64,000 nt of DNA from the NCBI RefSeq assembly GCF_002573715.1, contig NZ_PDHM01000016.1, forward strand, positions 227,649 through 291,648, written 5' to 3'. This DNA comes from Paenibacillus sp. EZ-K15 (GTDB lineage Bacteria > Bacillota > Bacilli > Paenibacillales > Paenibacillaceae). The notes under the pieces were generated by a model that saw only the letters and a list, made by a program, of their open reading frames with translations, had not been told where the DNA came from and searched no databases. The translations under genes and the position numbers were made by a program. Positions 34,029 to 42,679 of the stretch are shown in pieces. Each line of letters opens with the position of its first letter. Positions within the stretch are counted from its first letter, which is position 1.

Positions 34029-34568
34029 TTAACGCAGTGTTTTCAATGCTCCGCTCCATGCAAGCACTTGGTCAAGCATGCCATTCAGGTTGACGAGATG
34101 AAGATCAGCCGGTTTGAACACGGAGCCACTCTCAAAATCAGTAAATAACGACAGGGCTGGGTGTACGCGAACATCCGCTACGGAGAGCTCGCCTAGGATT
34201 CCGCGCAAATGTTCGGCAGCGCGAGCGCCGCCAACAGAACCATAACTCACGATACCTGCAGCTTTATTGTTCCATGGCTCACGAGCAAAATCGAGTGCAT
34301 TTTTCAAAGAGGCAGAAATACTGTGGTTGTATTCTTGTACGATGAATACAAAGCCGTCAAGACTATTCAGTTTATTGTTCCAAGCGGTAGCTTGCTCTGT
34401 AGCATCAGCTTCGCCCAAAAATGGGAGCTTGTAATCAGCGATATCTACGATCTCGTAGTTTGCATCTCCGCGTTCATCAGCAATACGTTTAACCCATTCA
34501 CCTACTTGTGGGCTTAAACGGCCTTGACGGGTACTTCCTAAAATGATACCGATATTCAATTTGGACAT
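34029..34568 (-). CDS. NAD(P)H-dependent FMN reductase
   Basis: A 179-residue flavodoxin-fold enzyme with the FMN phosphate loop GSTRQGRLSPQVGEW, the FIVQEYNHSISASLKNALDF segment and SYGSVGGARAAEHLR. The family covers chromate, azo-dye and quinone reductases that defend against electrophiles. ATG 34568 has GGGAGG behind it. The sigma-A promoter (34665-34636) and a palindrome next to its -35 suggest control by a redox-sensing repressor. Confidence 0.9.
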   Translation of the reverse strand: MSKLNIGIILGSTRQGRLSPQVGEWVKRIADERGDANYEIVDIADYKLPFLGEADATEQATAWNNKLNSLDGFVFIVQEYNHSISASLKNALDFAREPWNNKAAGIVSYGSVGGARAAEHLRGILGELSVADVRVHPALSLFTDFESGSVFKPADLHLVNLNGMLDQVLAWSGALKTLR

Positions 34569-34635
34569 TGTTGTTACCTCCCGATTATTTTAAATGTATT
34601 TTTACCGTGATGTGTTTGTTATTTTGCATGAGCTA

Positions 34636-34688
34636 ATCATAATCTCAGGGAGTTAACTTTGTCAAGTAGCTTACAAAAAGTTTGTAAG
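34636..34688 (-). promoter_or_regulatory. promoter with adjacent palindromic operator
   Basis: Minus strand: TTGACA (34665-34660), an 18-bp spacer, TATGAT (34641-34636). Immediately upstream is CTTACAAA-N3-TTTGTAAG (34670-34688), a perfect 8-3-8 dyad of the kind bound by HxlR/MarR-type redox repressors. No such regulator gene lies next to it. Confidence 0.6.
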
Positions 34689-34873
34689 ATATATTGCGAT
34701 TTTTTATGTATCCAAGTACGGTTGGATTTGTTCCTGAATCGGACGGTATTTTGTACCCTAGAGGCAGCAGCAATGTTATACTGATCATATGCCCTGGGAC
34801 AAAATTTCTGTGCCAAGAAAAACGGTATTTCAGCAGCAAAAGTACATATAAAGATTGGTGAGGTGAATCAAGT

Positions 34874-36046
34874 ATGGAACTTAGACAATTAAGAGCCGAT
34901 GAGTTTGAGATCAGTACAAAATTATCCGAATATGCCTTTCAATATACGCTAACACCGGAGCAGCGAGAGTCCAGTCAAAAGCATTTTAAACCTGAACACT
35001 TCTGGGGGATTTTTGATGGAGAAGAGCTGCAAGCGAAACTGACCATCATCCCGCTGGAAGTTTATTTGCATGGAAACATATTCGATATGGGCGGTATTGC
35101 CGGCGTGGCAACATGGCCGGAGAACCGCAGACAGGGACATGTATCTACATTGCTCAAACATGCATTGCAAGAAATGAAGAGCAAAGGCCAGACCCTTTCC
35201 TTCCTGCATCCGTTTTCGATTCCGTTCTATCGTAAATTTGGTTGGGAACTTTACGCGGAATTTAAAAAGTACATCATTCCAGTATCTAAATTCCCACGTA
35301 AGGTGGAAGTGCCTGGCCGCATTGTAAGAGGCGTAACCGATATTCCTACACTAGACGGCATGTATCAAACCTATGCCAGCCGCTATAACGGTACGCTTGT
35401 GCGGGATGAAGCATGGTGGACAAGATCCGTGCTGCAGGGTGACAGTCATAGCGTTGTTTATTATTCAGCTGAAGGCAAACCAACGGGCTACGCGTTATAT
35501 GAGCTCAAAGACAAAGATCTCGTGTGCGACGAATTTGTGTACCTGAATGAAGAAGCCCGAAGCGCACTCTGGACCTTTTTTGGAAACCATGATTCCAGAA
35601 TTGAGCAGGTTACGATGACAATGGTGCCTGGAGATGATCAGCTGCCATTTATGCTGCCGGATCCACGCGTTACCCAGGAAGTGGTCCCATACTTCATGGC
35701 CCGCATCGTGGATTTGAAATCCTTTGTGGAGGAGTACGCTTTTGAAGCGCATCGGGAAGCCGTGATGACCATCGAGGTGGAAGATTCCGCTGCGCCTTGG
35801 AATGCAGGCCGATGGAGTTTGTCGGTTAATCAAGAGGGGAAAGCGGAGCTGTCGGAGCTTCCGTCCGATCATGGGGAGCAGGCTGATCTGTCGACCGATA
35901 TTCAGACGTTGTCGGCGCTGTTTGCAGGATACAAAAGGCCGCAGGCGCTGCATGCCATTCACCGGCTATCCGGAAATCCCAAGGCTGTAGCACAATTGGA
36001 GTCTATGATTCCCGCCGGTCAAACCTACCTCATGGATTTCTTTTGA
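34874..36046 (+). CDS. Eis-like GNAT acetyltransferase
   Basis: A 390-residue protein with the Eis layout: an N-terminal GNAT domain with acetyl-CoA motif VATWPENRRQGHVSTLLKHA and LSFLHPFSIPFYRKFGWELY, a central second GNAT fold, and a C-terminal SCP2-like domain (about 285-390) ending in the carboxylate-bearing MDFF. Eis enzymes acetylate amines on drugs or polyamines. ATG 34874 follows GGTGAGGTG. It overlaps the next frame, so a two-gene operon is likely. Substrate unknown. Confidence 0.88.
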   Translation: MELRQLRADEFEISTKLSEYAFQYTLTPEQRESSQKHFKPEHFWGIFDGEELQAKLTIIPLEVYLHGNIFDMGGIAGVATWPENRRQGHVSTLLKHALQEMKSKGQTLSFLHPFSIPFYRKFGWELYAEFKKYIIPVSKFPRKVEVPGRIVRGVTDIPTLDGMYQTYASRYNGTLVRDEAWWTRSVLQGDSHSVVYYSAEGKPTGYALYELKDKDLVCDEFVYLNEEARSALWTFFGNHDSRIEQVTMTMVPGDDQLPFMLPDPRVTQEVVPYFMARIVDLKSFVEEYAFEAHREAVMTIEVEDSAAPWNAGRWSLSVNQEGKAELSELPSDHGEQADLSTDIQTLSALFAGYKRPQALHAIHRLSGNPKAVAQLESMIPAGQTYLMDFF

Positions 36047-36060
36047 GAAAGGGAGAAGGC

Positions 36061-36843
36061 TTGTTGATTCGCAGACTTTTGACTGAAGAGCTGGGGAGTC
36101 TCTTGGATACGATCAACAGAGATCAGCATTTCTTATATTATTCCTACCTTACGTGCCGGAAGAATCGGACCGTTCATTATGGGCAGTTCTCAGAACATGG
36201 AGAGCTGCTGGGTGTTACGGCTTTTCTGAAAGGATTGCCTTTCTATGCCTTTTCGGTGTATCCTCTTCAGACATCATTTCGATTTCAGTCCGTGCTGCCC
36301 CAAATGAAACGAGATCTGGAATTACCCGATGGGGCAATGGGGAGCTTTATCGTGAATGAGGATGAATGGGAGGTTCTAAAGCTTGAGATTGATGTGATGA
36401 AACCTCCCGCAGGTATCCTACTCATGAAGCATCGGCATCTTGAAGATTTGCCGTTAGGGGATGACGAGGTGTTTCGTTTAGACACCTCATACTTTGATAT
36501 GATCGAGTCGAAAATGGTGGAATTCAATACGATAGCTTTTGCAAAGGAGGAGCTTCAAAACCCCTTCTATGGGGTTGTTCAGGATCAGGAGCTCATCGCT
36601 GTCGGCGGATACCATATCTATAGCGATGATTATGTTGAGCTTGGGAATATTGGCACGGATGCTGCGTGGAGAAGACAGGGGTACGGCAAAAAGGTATGCG
36701 CGGAATTGACCCGTAAGGGGCGTGCATTCACTCCCCATGTGTATCTGAATGTGCTGGAGAAGAACGTAAACGCGATACGGTTATATCAGTCCCTGGGATA
36801 TGTTACGGTGTGCCAACAGTACATCGTTGAATTCGCTTTGTAG
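36061..36843 (+). CDS. GNAT family N-acetyltransferase
   Basis: A protein of about 260 residues. The C-terminal GNAT core has AVGGYHIYSDDYVELGNIGT, acetyl-CoA loop RRQGYGKKVCAELT and NVLEKNVNAIRLYQSLGYV. The N-terminal half is family-specific and not recognised. The frame opens at TTG 36043, overlapping the Eis-like gene; TTG 36061 or 36064 lies behind AAAGGGAG and fits better. It is co-transcribed with the 34874 gene and followed by a terminator. Confidence 0.8.
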   Translation: MLIRRLLTEELGSLLDTINRDQHFLYYSYLTCRKNRTVHYGQFSEHGELLGVTAFLKGLPFYAFSVYPLQTSFRFQSVLPQMKRDLELPDGAMGSFIVNEDEWEVLKLEIDVMKPPAGILLMKHRHLEDLPLGDDEVFRLDTSYFDMIESKMVEFNTIAFAKEELQNPFYGVVQDQELIAVGGYHIYSDDYVELGNIGTDAAWRRQGYGKKVCAELTRKGRAFTPHVYLNVLEKNVNAIRLYQSLGYVTVCQQYIVEFAL

Positions 36844-36853
36844 TTAGAAGAAA

Positions 36854-36875
36854 CAGCCTGAGATCAGGCTTTTTC
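36854..36875 (+). terminator. rho-independent terminator
   Basis: AGCCTGA-GA-TCAGGCT followed by T5, after the acetyltransferase pair. Confidence 0.75.
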
Positions 36876-36883
36876 GTATTATT

Positions 36884-36911
36884 AGGTCAACCAGAGATAG
36901 CTGGTTGACCT
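36884..36911. repeat. perfect inverted repeat
   Basis: AGGTCAACCAG and CTGGTTGACCT form an 11-bp stem with loop AGATAG, directly behind the terminator at 36854. It lacks a clear T-run. It could be a second terminator or a protein-binding site. Confidence 0.6.
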
Positions 36912-37068
36912 TATTTGTAGCTAGCTTCGAGGGAACGTTACAACCTCTATTCCGAAACGATGCACCGTGTGCTTGCGGGTTGCCTGCGGGGCGAAGCCGA
37001 GTCGGAAGATCAGTAGAAAACAACAGGGCGATCTCATGATAAATCAAAGTGGGAAAACTTATACAAGA

Positions 37069-37761
37069 TCATTCTAGAACCTCCCCTTTTGGGAAAATAT
37101 ACAGCTCTCCGTTATCTCCATATTCCGCATAAGCAATATCCTCCAAGGAGTCAAAGCCTTGCTCCTGGGCCTTTTGTTTGATCTCTTTGTGATCAATGGG
37201 TTTGCCCAGCATCGATTCCTCGAGCAACTTTCCCTTGTCTATGACCGTTACCGTAAAGGTGTCCGCTTTGGCTTCCATACCCATATCCTGGGCTGTAGGC
37301 GGCTCGTATTCGGGTTTACGCATGACGGACAGCGATCCGTTCGTTTCCAGAATGGCGTATTTGACTTCAGTTAACGAGAAAATGCTTTGCCGTCTCAGCA
37401 TGGATAACAGCTGTTTATATTCCATATCGTATTTGTTCAACAATTTTTGGTTGAGCTTTCCGTTATCGATCAGAAGGACCGCCCGGCCTTCCGTTAAATA
37501 TCCGAACTTAACAAAGTGGGTGGTTGCCTTCTCGAAGAGGTAAGACATTGTCGTCCAGAGCGCAAGAGCGAATAACAAATGATATATGTTTACCTTATCA
37601 TCGTAGAGGCTTGCCCCGACGATTTCACTCAGAATTAAGGAAGACAAGAAGTCAAGAGGTGTAAGCTGGCTGATGGTTTTTCTCCCCGTAACAAAAGTGA
37701 TAATCCATAACCCAAAAAAGCTGATGACCAGTTTAACCCCTAAATCCATATACATGTCCAT
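37069..37761 (-). CDS. DUF421 family membrane protein (YetF-like)
   Basis: A 230-residue protein with three N-terminal membrane segments (LGVKLVISFFGLWIITFVTG, PLDFLSSLILSEIVGASLY, YHLLFALALWTTMSYLFEK) and a cytoplasmic domain holding the typical GRAVLLIDNGKLNQKLLNKY and LRRQSIFSLTEVKYAILETNGSLSVM. This is the YetF/YrbG-type DUF421 layout common in spore formers; the function is not established. ATG 37761 has a GGAGG upstream. Monocistronic. Confidence 0.9.
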   Translation of the reverse strand: MDMYMDLGVKLVISFFGLWIITFVTGRKTISQLTPLDFLSSLILSEIVGASLYDDKVNIYHLLFALALWTTMSYLFEKATTHFVKFGYLTEGRAVLLIDNGKLNQKLLNKYDMEYKQLLSMLRRQSIFSLTEVKYAILETNGSLSVMRKPEYEPPTAQDMGMEAKADTFTVTVIDKGKLLEESMLGKPIDHKEIKQKAQEQGFDSLEDIAYAEYGDNGELYIFPKGEVLE

Positions 37762-37980
37762 GGGTCAGCCTCCTTGAATGGCAATATAATATGCTAAGAT
37801 ATTAAACGTTTTGGCTTCAAGCAGAAACAAGGGAGATTTAACTGGTTACTACGAGATCGTGCTGTTTGAAACCTTTCAATAAGAGCAGCAGCGAAGCCTT
37901 CTGCTTCTATCATTTAGCCTACACTCTATGACTGTCTGATTCATATAATAAAGGACAACTGGACAGAGAGGGGTAGGATC

Positions 37981-38694
37981 TTGGGCAAAAAAGCAGCGGC
38001 GAATGGCGTTTCGATCATCGTTTGCACCAATCGGCCACAATTTTTTGAGCAAGCGATTGATAATTACCGGAGACAGAACTATAAGAATAAAGAGCTTATT
38101 ATCATTCTGAATAAGGACTGCATGGATTTAAAGAAATATCGGAACAAAACCCGGGCTTACGAGAATGTCAAGGTGTATAAAGTACCTGAGAGAATATCGT
38201 TAGGAAAGTGTTTGAATTGTGGATTTAAAAAGGCCAAATACCCTTATCTTGCCAAGTTTGACGATGATGATTACTACTCACCGTTTTATTTGAAAGAGCA
38301 GATTAAACAGCTCAATCGTACGAAGAGTGATATTGTCGGAAAACATTCATGTTTGGTATATCTAACGGCCTCCAAGCAGCTGATCGTACGTTCTCCTCAT
38401 GAGAAGAATAAATATGTGGAGTTTGTACAAGGAGGAACGATATTATTTAAGAGGCATGTGATGGATAAAGTCCGCTTCTCGGATCGCTCTATCGGTGAGG
38501 ATGTGGCCTTCTTAAGACAGAGCAGGATAAAAGGCTACAGGGCTTATGCGACATCCCCGTATAATTATGTATACGTAAGAAGAAAAAATAAACAGAGTCA
38601 CACCTGGAGAGCTAATGACGCCTTTTATCTGAGAGGAAGCAAGCCGGTAGGATTCACTGAAAATTACCGTCGAATCGCTGATCGGGATCTGTAA
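37981..38694 (+). CDS. small GT2-fold glycosyltransferase
   Basis: A 237-residue GT-A protein: GVSIIVCTNRPQFFEQAI, DxD site KFDDDDYYSPFYL, and RSIGEDVAFLRQSRIKGYRAY with the catalytic Glu-Asp. It is clearly paralogous to the 21735 and 22451 products. The TTG start at 37981 follows GAGAGGGGT. A sugar nucleotidyltransferase gene begins 47 nt downstream, so the pair probably makes and uses one activated sugar, perhaps for a spore or surface glycan. Confidence 0.83.
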   Translation: MGKKAAANGVSIIVCTNRPQFFEQAIDNYRRQNYKNKELIIILNKDCMDLKKYRNKTRAYENVKVYKVPERISLGKCLNCGFKKAKYPYLAKFDDDDYYSPFYLKEQIKQLNRTKSDIVGKHSCLVYLTASKQLIVRSPHEKNKYVEFVQGGTILFKRHVMDKVRFSDRSIGEDVAFLRQSRIKGYRAYATSPYNYVYVRRKNKQSHTWRANDAFYLRGSKPVGFTENYRRIADRDL

Positions 38695-38741
38695 AGTTAT
38701 GTGTCTATTGTGGGTGTGAATCTTGGAAGGAGAGGAGCGCT

Positions 38742-39707
38742 TTGAAAGGACTTATTCTATGTGCGGGCAAAGGATCGCGTTTGTATCCATTCACCCGCTC
38801 CTACCCTAAATCTTTGCTTCCCGTGGCCAACGCCCCGTTGCTGCATGCCTGCATAGATAAATTAGTGGAACAACAGATTACTGAGATTGGGATTGTCATC
38901 CATCCCTCGCAAGAAACACTTATTAGAGCCAGTTTAGAGTATGTGAAACGATGGAATGCGGATTTTACGTATATCTGTCAACATGAGCCAAAAGGGATTG
39001 CGAATGCGGTATTACTGGCACAGTCCTTTATCGGTCCTCACTCATTCATTATGCTGCTAGGGGATAACCTCATATCCATCTCGTTGTCTGAGCTGAGAGA
39101 GCGTGCAGAAGCCGAGGGAAACCATGCAACCCTACTGCTTGGAGAAGTCGATACACCCGAGGATTACGGGATTGCCGAGGTTAAGGATAACCGGATTATT
39201 AGGCTGGAGGAAAAGCCACAAGCACCGAAATCCAATCAGGCGGTGCTGGGGGCTTATGTTTTCACTCCTATCCTATTTGAAGCTGCCCGGAAGATTAAGG
39301 CATCGGCCAGAGGCGAATATGAGATTACCGATGCTATTCAGTGGTTAATAGAGAGAGGTTATCAGGTATCGTATGCCGTAGCGGACAAACCCAATATCGA
39401 TGTCGGAACCGTACCGAGATGGCTGGAAGCTAACCGTGTAACCCTTCAAGCGAGACGGACAAGTGATATTCACCCTTCTGTAGTCCTTGAAAACTGTACA
39501 ATTATCGAACCCGTATCAATTGCTGAGGGTACAATTCTGAAGGATTGCACGATAGGTCCTTACGTATCGATCGGCGCAAGCTCCTTCGTTGAAAACTGCC
39601 ATCTGGAGAATTGTATCGTTATGGGTCAGGTACATTTAAAGCAACTTCTACAGCCTCTGGAAAATACGGTGATCGGGCATGGGGCTGTCTTATTAGGCGT
39701 GAGATGA
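38742..39707 (+). CDS. sugar-phosphate nucleotidyltransferase (RmlA-like, long form)
   Basis: A 321-residue protein. The N-terminal nucleotidyltransferase part has LILCAGKGSRLYPFTRSYPKS (signature G-x-G-x-R-L and PKSLLPVANAP), GIANAVLLA and LLGDNL; the C-terminal part (about 240-321) is a left-handed beta-helix of hexapeptide repeats (VSIAEGTILKDCTIGPYVSIG). It should make dTDP- or UDP-sugar from sugar-1-phosphate. The TTG start follows GGAGAGGAG. Co-directional with the GT2 gene 47 nt upstream. Confidence 0.88.
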   Translation: MKGLILCAGKGSRLYPFTRSYPKSLLPVANAPLLHACIDKLVEQQITEIGIVIHPSQETLIRASLEYVKRWNADFTYICQHEPKGIANAVLLAQSFIGPHSFIMLLGDNLISISLSELRERAEAEGNHATLLLGEVDTPEDYGIAEVKDNRIIRLEEKPQAPKSNQAVLGAYVFTPILFEAARKIKASARGEYEITDAIQWLIERGYQVSYAVADKPNIDVGTVPRWLEANRVTLQARRTSDIHPSVVLENCTIIEPVSIAEGTILKDCTIGPYVSIGASSFVENCHLENCIVMGQVHLKQLLQPLENTVIGHGAVLLGVR

Positions 39708-39723
39708 ACATGATAGTTTATAA

Positions 39724-39766
39724 GCAGCCGGCTGTCAGCAGATACAACATTGTTGATAGTCGGCTC
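39724..39766 (+). terminator. rho-independent terminator
   Basis: AGCCGGCTGTCA pairs with TGATAGTCGGCT, followed by CTTTACTT. Confidence 0.7.
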
Positions 39767-39833
39767 TTTACTTAAATAGAGTAATGATAAATACGATAAA
39801 TTTGAGGCTTCATTTATCCAGCTGATTGTCGAT

Positions 39834-39930
39834 TTAGAAGAGATATATCCAGAACACCAGCGCCAAGATGAAGCGGTAAATCGCAAAGGGGGATCAGTTT
39901 CACTCGGTACCCTAATATTAAGTGTCTTGT
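39834..39930 (-). pseudogene. remnant of undecaprenyl-diphosphatase (uppP/bacA) 3' end
   Basis: The minus-strand frame ends PFAIYRFILALVFWIYLF and a stop (TAA at 39836-39834), the hallmark C-terminus of UppP. Just upstream a run of C shifts the frame: CTG ATC CCC would continue the protein, but the extra C breaks it and gives an in-frame TGA. No 5' part is found. It is a decayed fragment, not a gene. Confidence 0.55.
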
Positions 39931-40093
39931 TGATGAGACCGGAGCAAATTACGATACTCCCTCCGCGATCGCCTTAAACCTTACTTTTTTACGTTAACCA
40001 CTTGAAAGTGACGCGACGTCATCTTGTAAGATGTATTTTATGATAGAAAATTACGATCTATGTCATAAATACATACAGAGGGAGATGGACGGA

Positions 40094-40240
40094 ATGAATA
40101 AGGGAGATGTCATTATTTACGCTTGCGTCATCATCGGGGCGGGTATTGGTTTAGCGCTGGGCAGTGCGTTTCCAGGGGTTCTGGTCGGTTTAGGTGTTGG
40201 ATATTTGATTAAAATGTCTATGAACAATGAAGAAAAGTGA
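40094..40240 (+). CDS. small glycine-rich membrane protein
   Basis: A 48-residue protein of two short hydrophobic stretches: VIIYACVIIGAGIGLALGSA, then a second with GVLVGLGVGYLI, and a charged tail NNEEK. The GxxxG-like glycine spacing suggests helix packing in a membrane. GAGGGAGAT precedes ATG 40094; a longer frame from 40031 lacks a site. No family recognised. It stands between the uppP remnant and the thrS leader. Confidence 0.65.
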   Translation: MNKGDVIIYACVIIGAGIGLALGSAFPGVLVGLGVGYLIKMSMNNEEK

Positions 40241-40324
40241 CCATGATAGAGATGCTGACATATGATATATTAGAGGAGTTTGGAAGTTATCTATCTTAAC
40301 ATGGATCTATCCGTCAGATGATGT

Positions 40325-40353
40325 TTGACAATTAGAAAAAACTGACTTATAGT
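40325..40353 (+). promoter_or_regulatory. sigma-A promoter of thrS
   Basis: TTGACA (40325-40330), a 17-bp spacer, TATAGT (40348-40353); transcription would start near 40360. Confidence 0.8.
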
Positions 40354-40362
40354 ACTTTACTA

Positions 40363-40663
40363 TCAGCAACCATCAAAGACATGATTCTTGAAACGACCTG
40401 CCCAGAGAGGGAAGCGATTGGTGAAAGCTTCCTCCGTGATTGCTTCTTGAATTACCCCTTTGTAGCTGTGTTTTTGAACCCTGATCGGTCGTTCGACTAT
40501 CGAGATATGGTACTAGAAAACACCGAATCATCCCCGTTACCGGATGTCTGAATGAGGATCGAAAAGAGCACGCTGGCCGTACGAGCGCTTGCAATTTTCA
40601 GATCGAATTAGGGTGGAACCACGAGCTGAACGCACTCGTCCCTTAGGGATCGAGTGCTTTTTT
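40363..40663 (+). promoter_or_regulatory. T-box leader, threonine specific
   Basis: The T-box sequence AGGGTGGAACCACG is at 40610-40623. Stem I has the AGAGAGGG motif near 40402 and an apical part near 40420; the specifier region GAATTACCCC near 40450 offers ACC (Thr). Uncharged tRNA-Thr would stabilise the antiterminator and allow thrS transcription. Confidence 0.9.
40632..40663 (+). terminator. T-box terminator
   Basis: GCACTCGTCCC pairs with GGGATCGAGTGC followed by TTTTTT. Confidence 0.88.
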
Positions 40664-40695
40664 GCGTTCAATCAAAATTTGATGGAGTGATAACA

Positions 40696-42612
40696 ATGTC
40701 AATTGTAGTAACGCTGCCGGACGGAAGCCAAAAGGAGTATCCCGCACAAACGACGATGAGCCACATCGCGGAATCCATTCATTCAGGTCTGAAGAAACAG
40801 GCTGTTGCAGCCAAAGTGAATGGGAAACTCGTGGATTTGGATTATGAGCTGCGTCAAGATGCGGAAGTAAGTATCATAACGCTGGATTCAGAGGATGGAC
40901 TATACGTGTATCGGCACAGCGCGGCTCATCTGATGGCCCAGGCCGTTAAACGGATCTATGGCAGGAAGTCTGTCCATTTTGGGGTAGGACCGGTCATTGA
41001 GGATGGTTTTTATTACGATATGGATCTGGGGCATTCGATTACAACCGATGACTTGATTGCCATTGAGCGAGAAATGCAGAAGATCGTTCAGGAAGACCTG
41101 CCGATTATTCGCAGGGAGGTTGGTCGTCAGGAGGCAGAACGTATTTTCAAAGATGACCCATACAAGATGGAGCTGATCCGTGAATTGCCGGAGGACGAGG
41201 TCATTTCGGTGTATGAGCAGGGGGAGTTCGTTGATTTGTGCAGGGGGCCGCATCTTCCTTCTACGGGCAGAATCAAGGCATTCAAATTAATGAGTGTGGC
41301 GGGTGCTTATTGGCGGGGGAACTCGGACAATAAAATGCTGCAACGAATATACGGAACGGCGTTTCCGAAGAAGTCGCAGCTCGAGGAGCATCTATTGCTG
41401 CTGGAAGAGGCCAAGAAACGGGATCATCGGAAGCTGGGAAAAGAGCTGGGGCTCTTTATGTTCTCAGAGGAAGCGCCCGGCATGCCTTTCTTTTTGCCAA
41501 ACGGGATGATCATCCGCAATGAGCTGGAGCAATTTGCAAGAGGGCTTCAATTCCATAGCGATTATGATGAAGTGCGCACGCCGCTGATGATGAACAAGCG
41601 GCTGTGGGAAATGTCCGGCCATTGGGATCACTACAAAGACAATATGTATTTCACGCAAGTGGACGAGACGGAGTATGCGCTGAAGCCGATGAATTGCCCA
41701 GGGCATATGTTAGTCTACAAAAACTCGCTGCATTCTTACAGAGAGCTGCCCATTCGTATTTCCGAATTTGGTCAGGTACACCGGCATGAGTTCTCAGGCG
41801 CTCTTAACGGCATGATGCGGGTGCGCACGTTTTGTCAGGATGATGCGCATATTTTTGTAAGACCAGATCAGATCCAGGAAGAAATCAAGCAGGTTATCGA
41901 TTTTATCAGCCAGGTTTATCAAGTTTTTGGCTTTGATTATACAATCGAGTTATCGACAAGACCGGAAGATTCTATGGGCTCTGAAGAATTGTGGGAGCAG
42001 GCGGAGTCATCGCTCCAGCAGGTGCTGGATCAACTAGGGCTGCCGTACCGGATTAATGAAGGGGATGGCGCGTTTTATGGACCGAAAATCGATTTTCATA
42101 TCTTGGATTCCTTAAAGCGAAGCTGGCAATGCGGCACCATCCAACTGGATTTCCAATTCCCTGAAAAATTCGATCTTTCCTATATCGGAGAAGATAACCA
42201 GAAGCATCGACCGGTTGTTATTCACCGGGCGGTATTTGGATCCATTGAGCGATTTATCGGGATTCTTACAGAGCATTACGGTGGGGCTTTCCCGATGTGG
42301 CTGGCTCCCGTACAGGTTATGATCATACCGGTGTCAGATCACTATATCGATTACTCGTTAAGGGTGAAGAAGCGTCTGGAGAATGCCGGCATACGGGTGA
42401 ACGTCGATGTAAGAAATGAAAAGCTAGGTTATAAAATCCGTGAAGCGGGTCTGTTGAAAACGCCTTACACGCTGGTTCTTGGCGAGAAGGAAATGAACTC
42501 CGATCACGTATCGGTCCGTAAACGGGGCGAGGGCGAACTTGGTGAAAGCTCTATAGATCAAGTGATTGAACGGCTTCAGAAAGAGATAGCCTCAAGAGGA
42601 TATGAATCCTAA
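40696..42612 (+). CDS. thrS: threonine--tRNA ligase
   Basis: A 638-residue class II synthetase. TGS domain 1-62 (SIVVTLPDGSQKEYP), editing domain about 63-240 (HSAAHLMAQAVKRIYG with the HxxxH site, and DLCRGPHLPSTG), catalytic core about 240-535 (motif 2 region FGQVHRHEFSGALNGMMRVR; zinc Cys in MNCPGHM), anticodon-binding domain to the end. The frame is open from 40654 inside the T-box terminator, so ATG 40696 is the start. The T-box upstream and the length are standard. Bacilli can carry two such genes (thrS, thrZ); which copy this is cannot be told. Confidence 0.96.
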   Translation: MSIVVTLPDGSQKEYPAQTTMSHIAESIHSGLKKQAVAAKVNGKLVDLDYELRQDAEVSIITLDSEDGLYVYRHSAAHLMAQAVKRIYGRKSVHFGVGPVIEDGFYYDMDLGHSITTDDLIAIEREMQKIVQEDLPIIRREVGRQEAERIFKDDPYKMELIRELPEDEVISVYEQGEFVDLCRGPHLPSTGRIKAFKLMSVAGAYWRGNSDNKMLQRIYGTAFPKKSQLEEHLLLLEEAKKRDHRKLGKELGLFMFSEEAPGMPFFLPNGMIIRNELEQFARGLQFHSDYDEVRTPLMMNKRLWEMSGHWDHYKDNMYFTQVDETEYALKPMNCPGHMLVYKNSLHSYRELPIRISEFGQVHRHEFSGALNGMMRVRTFCQDDAHIFVRPDQIQEEIKQVIDFISQVYQVFGFDYTIELSTRPEDSMGSEELWEQAESSLQQVLDQLGLPYRINEGDGAFYGPKIDFHILDSLKRSWQCGTIQLDFQFPEKFDLSYIGEDNQKHRPVVIHRAVFGSIERFIGILTEHYGGAFPMWLAPVQVMIIPVSDHYIDYSLRVKKRLENAGIRVNVDVRNEKLGYKIREAGLLKTPYTLVLGEKEMNSDHVSVRKRGEGELGESSIDQVIERLQKEIASRGYES

Positions 42613-42679
42613 GATCAAACCCTGTTTCTAATTTCTGTTGAATGACAATGGGTTGTCTTCAAGAGGTTTGGAGCGTACA

